Shown here: positions 59,696-64,000 of the stretch, piece by piece
Layout of the letters: each line of letters starts with the position of its first letter
Position numbering within the stretch: position 1 is the first letter of the stretch
Origin: Burkholderiales bacterium
GTDB taxonomy: Bacteria; Pseudomonadota; Gammaproteobacteria; Burkholderiales; Burkholderiaceae_E
Direction: 5' to 3'
Assembly: GCA_003577305.1 (NCBI GenBank)
Contig: QEVL01000015.1
Coordinates: forward strand, 20,862 to 84,861
DNA length: 64,000 nt
Notes under the pieces: generated by a model
Database searches by the model: none
Told to the model about the DNA's origin: nothing
Seen by the model: only the letters and a program-made list of their open reading frames with translations
Position numbers and translations under genes: made by a program

Positions 59696-60364
59696 TCAGG
59701 CCGAACCGCGTCCGGTGAGGTAGACGGCTGCCTGCACGCGCGAGCTCAGCCCGAGCTTGCGCAGGATGTGCTGCACGTGGATCTTGACCGTCGTCTCGGC
59801 GATGTCGAGCGCGCGCGCGATCGCCTTGTTGCTCGCCCCGCGCGCGATGTGCGCGAGGATCTCGCGTTCGCGCGGCGACAGCCGGGCGAGGGGGTCTTCG
59901 GGCGGCGCGCCGCCAGCCGACGGCTCGCCGGGCGCAGTCGCCCGCAGCGCCTGCACCAGCTTGCCCGTCATCTCGGGACTGACCACCGATTCGCCGCGCA
60001 TCGTGCCGCGGATCGCCTGTGCGAGCATGTCGCCGTCGATCGTCTTCAGCACGTAGCCCTGCGCGCCGGCCCGCAGTGCCGCGGCGAGATCGGTCTCGTC
60101 TTCGCTCACGGTGAGCATCAGCACCTTCGACTTTGGCGCCGCCTCCATCAATCCCGCCAGCGCCGCGATGCCGGTGACGCCGGGCAGGTGATTGTCGAGC
60201 AGGATCACGTCGGGCTGCAGTTCGCGCGCGCGTCGCGTCGCCTCGCCCGCATCGGCCGCCTCGCCGACCACGACGAGGTCGCTCTCGGTGGCGAGCAGCG
60301 CCACCAGGCCGCGGCGGAACAGCGTGTGGTCGTCCACCACCAGCAAGCGGATCGGGACGCGCAT
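59696..60364 (-). CDS. narL: Nitrate/nitrite response regulator NarL
   Basis: 222 aa. Receiver domain with acidic pair VVDDHTLFRRGLVALL, phospho-Asp in DVILLDNHLPGVTGI, conserved Thr/Lys (MLTVSEDE, YVLKTIDGD), then a LuxR-type HTH (LSPREREILAHIARGASNKAIARALDIAETTVKIHVQHILRKLGLSSRVQAAVYL). Start overlaps the narX stop by one base (TGATG). Expected to activate the adjacent narK/narGHJI genes. Confidence 0.94.
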   Translation of the reverse strand: MRVPIRLLVVDDHTLFRRGLVALLATESDLVVVGEAADAGEATRRARELQPDVILLDNHLPGVTGIAALAGLMEAAPKSKVLMLTVSEDETDLAAALRAGAQGYVLKTIDGDMLAQAIRGTMRGESVVSPEMTGKLVQALRATAPGEPSAGGAPPEDPLARLSPREREILAHIARGASNKAIARALDIAETTVKIHVQHILRKLGLSSRVQAAVYLTGRGSA

Positions 60365-62268
60365 CAGGCAGCCGCCTCTTCGGCCGTTGCGGCGCGCGCC
60401 TGCGGCGGCAGCGCGAGCACCACGCGGGTTCCCTCGCCGGGTGTCGACTCGACCGACACCTGCGCGCCGATGCGCTGCGCGCGCTCGCGCATGATGCGCA
60501 ACCCCACCCGCGTCTCGTCGCTGTCGGCGGCCGCCGCGTCGAAGCCGGCGCCGTCGTCGCGCACTTCGAAGCGCCATGCCGGAGACTGCCGGACGTCGAG
60601 CCACACCTGGGTCGCGCCCGCGTGCTTGCGCACGTTCGAGAGCGCTTCCTGCACCACGTGCAGCACCTGCACCTGCACTGCCGGGTCGAGCGGCAGGCCG
60701 TGGCCTTCGACCTGCAGGTGGGCGCGCAGGCCGCTCTGGTGCTCGAACTTCGAGAGCGTGGTGCGCAGCGCCGGCTCGATGTCCTCGTCGCGCGTGCGCG
60801 TGCGAAAGTGCACCAGCAGTTCGCGCACGTCGCCGTAGCTCTCGCGCACGCCCGCATCGAGCTCGCCGATGATCCTGCCGACCGCCGGCGCGTCGCCGCG
60901 CGCAACCGCGTCGCGCAGCAGCCTGACCTGGATCTTCAGGAACGCGAGCGACTGCGCGATCGAATCGTGCAGCTCCTGCGCGAGCAATCCACGCTCCTGC
61001 GCCACCGCCGCCTCGACATCGAGCGCGGCCGCGCGCAGGCCTTCCATCGCGCTCGCGAGATGGCTGGCCAGCGCCTCGAGCAGCGAGCGCTCCTCCTCGC
61101 CGATCGGCGCCTCCCCGTAGTAGAAGAGATCGACCTCGCCGAGCACCCGCTGGTGCAGCGCGATCGGCACCGAGACCAGCGTGCGGTAGCCGGCGGCCGC
61201 ACAGTGGTCGAAGCTCATCTGCGGATCCGGTCGGATCGCGATCACCCGCACCCCCGGGTGCGGCTCCAGCCGCCCGCAATGGCAGGTGCCGGCGTCCACG
61301 CATTGCTCGTTGCGCGTCATCGCCTCGGGCAGGCGGTCGCCTGCCAGCATCAGGTAGCGCCGGTTGCCTTCGTCCGACCAGCGGATCATCGCAGCGTCGG
61401 CGCGCGCGATCTCGCGCACCTTGCGCACGAAACCCTGCGCCAGCTCCTCGAGCGATCCGGCCTCGCCGATCAGCGCGCTGGCGTCGTAGAGCGCGGCCAG
61501 CCGCTGGGTCTTCTGCTCCAGCCCCGCGGTCTTCTCGCGAACCTTGTCCTCCAGGCCGCGGTAGAGCGCCTGCAGCCTCGCGGTCATGCGGTTGAAGCCC
61601 TCGCCCAGCTGTCCGAACTCGTCGTTCGAAGCGACCGTGACGCGCGCGTCGAGTTCGCCCTGCTCGACCCTGGCCAGGCCGCGCTGCAGCTGCGCGACCG
61701 GATCGACCACGAAGATGTAGCCCGCATAGAGCAGCGCCACCGCCCCGCCGATGGCCAGCGCCAGCATCGCGAACTGCACCGCGTTCAGGATCGCAGTCGA
61801 GCGCGACATCTGCCGCTCGATCGACGCCACGAAATCGTCGATCGACGACACGAATGCGTCGACCCGCGACAGCTGCACCTGCGCCGGGTCGGCAAGCCAG
61901 CCCGCGCGCAGTTCCTGCCAGCCCGCGCGCACCCCGGCAAACCGCCGGCGGGTCGCGTCGTCCAGCGGAACGAACAGCGGCCGCGCCGAATCGCCGGTGC
62001 GCAGGATCTCGATGCTCGCGTCGAACGCGGCAACGCGGCGCACGATTTCGTCGTGCCCGCTGCTGCGCGCCTCGAGCGCCAGCCGGTACGCCTGCATCCG
62101 CATGCGTCCGGCCTCGTTGACCGCAGCGGCACCTCCCTCCAGGTTCCAGGTCATCCACAGCGTGAGCCCGATCGCGCAAAGCGCCACCAGCAGCATCGTG
62201 AAGCCGATGACGAGGATCTTCGTGGCCAGGGGCCACGCAGAGGCGCGCACGCTGGTCGCTTCCGTCAT
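60364..62268 (-). CDS. narX: Nitrate/nitrite sensor histidine kinase NarX
   Basis: 634-aa membrane sensor. TM1 (~16-37), periplasmic domain with P-box-like NEAGRMRMQAYRLALEAR that binds nitrate, TM2 (~143-165), HAMP linker, a GAF-like central module (~250-400) including a Cys group ECVDAGTCHCG-like segment (EQCVDAGTCHCGRL), then HisKA_3 (AQELHDSIAQSLAFLKIQVRLLR, phospho-His) and HATPase with GAGFD and GVGLRIMRERA. The three-Cys central segment resembles the Cys cluster of NarX/NarQ. Confidence 0.93.
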   Translation of the reverse strand: MTEATSVRASAWPLATKILVIGFTMLLVALCAIGLTLWMTWNLEGGAAAVNEAGRMRMQAYRLALEARSSGHDEIVRRVAAFDASIEILRTGDSARPLFVPLDDATRRRFAGVRAGWQELRAGWLADPAQVQLSRVDAFVSSIDDFVASIERQMSRSTAILNAVQFAMLALAIGGAVALLYAGYIFVVDPVAQLQRGLARVEQGELDARVTVASNDEFGQLGEGFNRMTARLQALYRGLEDKVREKTAGLEQKTQRLAALYDASALIGEAGSLEELAQGFVRKVREIARADAAMIRWSDEGNRRYLMLAGDRLPEAMTRNEQCVDAGTCHCGRLEPHPGVRVIAIRPDPQMSFDHCAAAGYRTLVSVPIALHQRVLGEVDLFYYGEAPIGEEERSLLEALASHLASAMEGLRAAALDVEAAVAQERGLLAQELHDSIAQSLAFLKIQVRLLRDAVARGDAPAVGRIIGELDAGVRESYGDVRELLVHFRTRTRDEDIEPALRTTLSKFEHQSGLRAHLQVEGHGLPLDPAVQVQVLHVVQEALSNVRKHAGATQVWLDVRQSPAWRFEVRDDGAGFDAAAADSDETRVGLRIMRERAQRIGAQVSVESTPGEGTRVVLALPPQARAATAEEAAA

Positions 62269-62571
62269 CGCTGCCCGACGTGCGCCGGTGCCGGGCCGAT
62301 CGCCAGCCCGCCGGGCCGGGCGTGCGCGCGACCAGGCGCCCCGACAGGCTCTCGAGCCAGGTCACGGCCGGGCGCGAGCTTGCGGATTTCGATCATCGGC
62401 ATCGGTGCTTCGTACTGTCGGCCGACGGCGGCCACGGGCCGATCCCGTGTCCACGGCCGCGAACCGGCATGGTACCGCGTGCCCGCAAGATCGTTTGTGC
62501 AGCGCAAGACGCCACGCTAGGATGTCGACCGACCAGCCCGGTACCCTATACAGCATTGACAGGAGAGATCG
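62269..62571. promoter_or_regulatory. Divergent narX / glutaryl-CoA dehydrogenase intergenic region
   Basis: 303 nt. For the dehydrogenase, TATACA at 62547-62552 and an AGGAGA ribosome site at 62561-62566 lead into the ATG at 62572. On the narX side a short open frame (to 62265, possible ATG near 62395) overlaps the narX start but shows no recognisable product. TTGTGCAGCGCAA at 62495-62507 is a near-dyad. No consensus FNR site is seen. Confidence 0.4.
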
Positions 62572-63759
62572 ATGAAGGCCGCGTTCAAATGGGACGACCC
62601 GCTGCTGCTCGATGCGCAGCTCACCGAAGACGAGCGCATGGTGCGCGAGGCCGCGATGGCCTACTGCCAGGACAAGCTGGCACCGCGCGTGCTCGAGGCG
62701 TTCCGCAACGAGAAGACCGACCCCTCGATCTTCCGCGAGATGGGCGAACTCGGCCTGCTCGGTCCGACCATTCCGGCCGAGTACGGCGGCCCGGGGCTGA
62801 ACTACGTCGCCTATGGCCTGATCGCGCGCGAAGTCGAACGCGTCGACTCGGGCTACCGCTCGATGATGAGCGTGCAGAGCTCGCTGGTGATGGTGCCGAT
62901 ATCCGAATTCGGCACCGAGGCGCAGAAGAAGAAATACCTGCCGAAGCTCGCCACCGGCGAGTGGATCGGCTGCTTCGGACTCACCGAGCCGAATCACGGT
63001 TCCGATCCGGGGTCGATGGAGACGCGCGCGAAACGCGTCGACGGCGGCTACCAGCTCACCGGCAACAAGATGTGGATCTCGAACTCGCCGATCGCCGACG
63101 TCTTCATCGTCTGGGGCAAGTGCGTGGGGGGCGACCACGACGGCCGCATCAAGGGTTTCATCCTCGACAAGGGCATGAAAGGGCTGTCGGCGCCCGCGAT
63201 CCACGGCAAGGTCGGCCTGCGCGCCTCGATCACCGGCGAGATCGTGATGGACCAGGTGTTCGTGCCCGACGAGCAGCTGATGCCCGGCGTCGAAGGCCTG
63301 AAGGGGCCGTTCACCTGCCTGAACAGCGCGCGCTACGGCATCGCCTGGGGCGCACTGGGCGCCGCCGAGGACTGCTGGCACCGCGCGCGCCAGTACGTGC
63401 TCGATCGCAAGCAGTTCGGCCGCCCGCTGGCCGCCAACCAGCTGATCCAGAAGAAGCTCGCCGACATGCAGACCGAGATCACGCTCGGCCTGCAGGGTTG
63501 CCTGCGGCTGGGACGCATGAAGGACGAAGGCACCGCCGCGGTCGAGATCACTTCGATCATGAAGCGCAATTCGTGCGGCAAGTCGCTCGAGATCGCGCGG
63601 ATGGCGCGCGACATGATGGGCGGCAACGGCATCTCCGACGAGTTCGGCGTGGCGCGCCACCTGGTGAACCTCGAGGTGGTCAACACCTACGAGGGCACGC
63701 ACGACATCCACGCGCTCATCCTCGGGCGCGCGCAGACCGGCATCCAGGCGTTCTCCTGA
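62572..63759 (+). CDS. gcdH: Glutaryl-CoA dehydrogenase
   Basis: 395-aa acyl-CoA dehydrogenase that oxidises and decarboxylates glutaryl-CoA to crotonyl-CoA in lysine, tryptophan and benzoate degradation. [20 protein letters not shown] is the FAD/substrate motif; the base Glu sits in [45 protein letters not shown] and the Arg of [13 protein letters not shown] (substrate carboxylate binding) are characteristic of GcdH rather than other members. It stands next to but apart from the nar locus. Confidence 0.95.
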   Translation: MKAAFKWDDPLLLDAQLTEDERMVREAAMAYCQDKLAPRVLEAFRNEKTDPSIFREMGELGLLGPTIPAEYGGPGLNYVAYGLIAREVERVDSGYRSMMSVQSSLVMVPISEFGTEAQKKKYLPKLATGEWIGCFGLTEPNHGSDPGSMETRAKRVDGGYQLTGNKMWISNSPIADVFIVWGKCVGGDHDGRIKGFILDKGMKGLSAPAIHGKVGLRASITGEIVMDQVFVPDEQLMPGVEGLKGPFTCLNSARYGIAWGALGAAEDCWHRARQYVLDRKQFGRPLAANQLIQKKLADMQTEITLGLQGCLRLGRMKDEGTAAVEITSIMKRNSCGKSLEIARMARDMMGGNGISDEFGVARHLVNLEVVNTYEGTHDIHALILGRAQTGIQAFS

Positions 63760-64000
63760 CCGGCTGCGTCTCGCGGCGCATCGTTGCCGAGTGCGCCGCG
63801 TTGACGGATCGGGGCTTCGGGCGCGCGGGCCGCGGCGCCCAGCCTCTGGGGCTGCGCCCTGCGCCGGGCCGCCAAGGGCTGCGCCTGCGCTCGGTTGCCG
63901 GCGCGGACGCGCTGTCCTACGGAAACGCTTGGTCGCTCGCGCGGAGCCCGGACCGTCGGCCCCAACTCGGTCGCTTCGCTCCCTCAGACAGGGGCCGACT
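63760..64000. other. Non-coding window end with long-spaced inverted repeat
   Basis: 241 nt downstream of gcdH with no supported gene. GTCGGCCCC (63955-63963) and GGGGCCGAC (63991-63999) form a 9-bp inverted repeat with a 27-nt spacer, cut by the window edge. No T-tract terminator is seen. Confidence 0.4.

Noticed and set aside
62265..62507. Small frame upstream of and overlapping narX
   Set aside because: Pro/Arg/Gly-rich with no recognisable features; the overlap with the narX start is likely chance in an open GC-rich frame.

Overview
This is a high-GC (about 68-70% by eye) chromosomal window from a betaproteobacterium, most likely of the order Burkholderiales. The reasons are two tripartite tricarboxylate transporter (TTT) clusters with Bug-type receptors, the order holC - small gene - valS, a NarXL-regulated narK1K2GHJI cluster, and the general style of the proteins. 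Codon use is strongly GC3-biased, so most long antisense reading frames are shadows. I see no complete insertion sequence, prophage, rRNA or CRISPR array.

Layout. 1-2033: end of a cytochrome c maturation operon (ccmF partial, ccmG, ccmH). 2056-6251: single metabolic genes (MFS transporter, nitronate monooxygenase, CDGSH protein, MOSC protein, crotonase). 6253-7634: arsenic operon arsR-arsM, with an altered arsM 3' end that contains a perfect 20-bp palindrome. 7640-11041: an accessory, visibly less GC-biased patch ending at the 3' end of tRNA-Ala(CGC). It holds a GNAT/DUF1778 toxin-antitoxin pair whose antitoxin is fused in frame to a 5'-nucleotidase C-terminal domain, a DUF3592 membrane protein and a truncated hypothetical gene. 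11181-15835: HIBADH-family dehydrogenase, orphan TRAP receptor, CysB-type LysR regulator and GT39 glycosyltransferase. 16055-18276: lptFG. 18320-23734: pepA-holC-orf-valS. 23806-30335: FAH-family protein, PanE-like reductase, tctCBA and an AMP-forming acyl-CoA ligase. 30388-33553: alaS-nudix. 33741-39886: a co-directional set of CoA transferase, Bug receptor, TctB, TctA, haloacid-dehalogenase-like protein and HIBADH-family dehydrogenase. 39956-42144: FKBP and glnS. 42178-46550: MBL hydrolase, DUF2237, two TPM proteins, lemA, msrA, DUF1992. 46602-48977: a large salicylyl-CoA/2-aminobenzoyl-CoA type flavin hydroxylase-reductase. 49141-62268: the nitrate respiration locus narXL-narK1-narK2-narGHJI-PPIase, all on the minus strand. 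62572-63759: glutaryl-CoA dehydrogenase.

Functionally the window suggests a facultative denitrifier or nitrate respirer that degrades aromatic and organic acids through CoA thioesters. NarK1/NarK2 exchange nitrate and nitrite, NarGHI respires nitrate on the quinol pool, NarJ and a cytoplasmic rotamase help assembly, and NarXL senses the ions. The CoA ligase, CoA transferase, FAH-type hydrolase, aromatic-CoA hydroxylase, crotonase and glutaryl-CoA dehydrogenase, with TTT/TRAP receptors, fit carboxylic acid uptake and CoA-dependent catabolism; exact substrates cannot be read from sequence.

The most unusual points are the 5'-nucleotidase-domain/antitoxin fusion, the arsM tail with its palindrome, and two minus-strand intrinsic terminators placed just upstream of coding starts (GT39 and tctC), which look like attenuators.
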